Below, one piece after another: positions 34,027-34,482 of a DNA stretch of 34,482 nucleotides. The stretch is taken from contig NZ_SMKC01000044.1 of NCBI RefSeq assembly GCF_004348315.1, positions 1 to 34,482 on the forward strand, read 5' to 3'. Both the position numbers and the translations under genes were made by a program. The notes beneath the pieces are model-generated. The model was not told where the DNA came from. It did not search any database and saw nothing but the letters and a program-made list of their open reading frames with translations. The first letter of the stretch is position 1; every line of letters begins with the position of its first letter. Origin of the DNA: Streptomyces sp. 8K308 (lineage in GTDB: Bacteria > Actinomycetota > Actinomycetes > Streptomycetales > Streptomycetaceae).

Positions 34027-34482
34027 TACGCCTCCCTCTCCGACCCAGAGCGGGGCGCCTCCGGCGCGGGGTCGGCGGACCCGTCGTCCTCGGGCTCGGC
34101 GGCACCGCGCGCCTCCGGCGCCTTGGCGCCGGGGGGTGGCTCGCTCTTGGCGGTGGCCCGCTGGCTGGCCGAACCGTCGGCCGCCGAGCGGCTACGACGA
34201 GGCGGCCGGGAGTCGCCAGCCTCCGCCGGCGAGGCGCCACGCGGCGAATCCGCATCGGGTCCACGCCACGGCGCGGACGGGGACGCGGAGCCGGAGGCGT
34301 CCGTGGCCGCCGCAGGCGGCGCGGCGCCACGCTGACTCGCCGAACCGTCGGCCGCCGAGCGGCTACGACGAGGCGGCCTGTCGGCCTTGCCCGGCGCAGC
34401 CGCTTCGCGGCGGGGCCTGGCCGTGGGCCGGCGGGCGGCGGGGGCCGCCACGGGCGGCAGCGTGCCGGCCTGGGGGCCCCAT
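34026..34482 (-). CDS. C-terminal tail of the gene preceding nuoH (partial)
   Basis: The frame is open to the window edge, so the start is not visible. The about 150 residues seen are disordered and rich in Ala, Pro, Arg and Ser, ending in SGSEREA before a TAG that overlaps nuoH. They include two copies of [17 protein letters not shown] encoded by a 40-bp repeat. The position before nuoH and the overlap suggest the tail of another Nuo subunit, in the second streptomycete cluster most likely a NuoC/D-type protein, but no domain is visible to confirm this. Confidence 0.6.
   Translation of the reverse strand, partial: WGPQAGTLPPVAAPAARRPTARPRREAAAPGKADRPPRRSRSAADGSASQRGAAPPAAATDASGSASPSAPWRGPDADSPRGASPAEAGDSRPPRRSRSAADGSASQRATAKSEPPPGAKAPEARGAAEPEDDGSADPAPEAPRSGSEREA
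34168..34207 (-). repeat. 40-bp direct repeat, unit 1
   Basis: Identical to 34339-34378 and 171 bases away, that is 57 codons, so the same frame is kept and both encode the same Arg/Ser-rich peptide. Confidence 0.85.
34339..34378 (-). repeat. 40-bp direct repeat, unit 2
   Basis: Second identical unit; see 34168-34207. The unit contains ccgccgagcggctacgacga and reads as partly palindromic. Confidence 0.85.

Overview
The window looks like a Streptomyces chromosome (very high GC, GTG starts, Streptomyces-type WhiB, DUF2637 and DUF6879 families, and a second, partial nuo cluster next to htpX). It splits sharply at a tRNA-Tyr gene at 21319-21400. To the left lies about 21 kb of integrated accessory DNA. 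To the right lies intact core chromosome.

Accessory part (1-21318). The right-hand end is a classic actinomycete integrative element terminus: xis (19567) and a tyrosine integrase (19758-21137) read towards the 3' end of tRNA-Tyr, the site used by SLP1-type elements. A frameshifted helix-turn-helix gene (19148-18173) and a coiled-coil hypothetical (18176-17547) lie on the other strand. Further left is a compact module: a Phd/YefM-like DNA-binding protein (-), a double TTGCGCAA operator, a conserved hairpin, a tiny leader ORF with a strong ribosome site, a small WhiB-like protein and a DUF2637 membrane protein (+). The last three cistrons are chained by ATGA overlaps. The same module occurs twice, at 3549-4387 (its DUF2637 gene is cut off) and at 15681-17390 (complete). 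An HTH/TPR regulator is also present twice (1-1077 and 9688-11064). This suggests two related elements accreted in tandem. No FtsK/TraB-type transfer gene is visible, and the other att site must lie beyond the left edge.

Between the two copies lies a collection of toxin-like cassettes: an orphan deaminase toxin tail with an ankyrin-type candidate immunity gene, a headless RHS protein ending in a non-specific endonuclease domain with a SUKH immunity gene, and a frameshifted secreted NucA/NucB-type nuclease next to a DUF6461-like gene. A Ser/Thr kinase with WD40 repeats, a 231-bp MITE-like element, a headless/tailless glycosyltransferase fragment and several frameshifted DUF6879/DUF5753 remnants fill the rest. 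Decay is heavy on this side only.

Core part (21319-34482). After tRNA-Tyr come yajQ and corA (overlapping ATGA) and dedA (+), then on the minus strand a secreted PAF-acetylhydrolase-like lipase, yccF and htpX. A tightly overlapped minus-strand operon nuoH-I-J-K-L-M-N runs in from the right edge, preceded by the C-terminal tail of one more gene. The membrane-arm genes have the order expected of the second, incomplete complex I cluster of streptomycetes.
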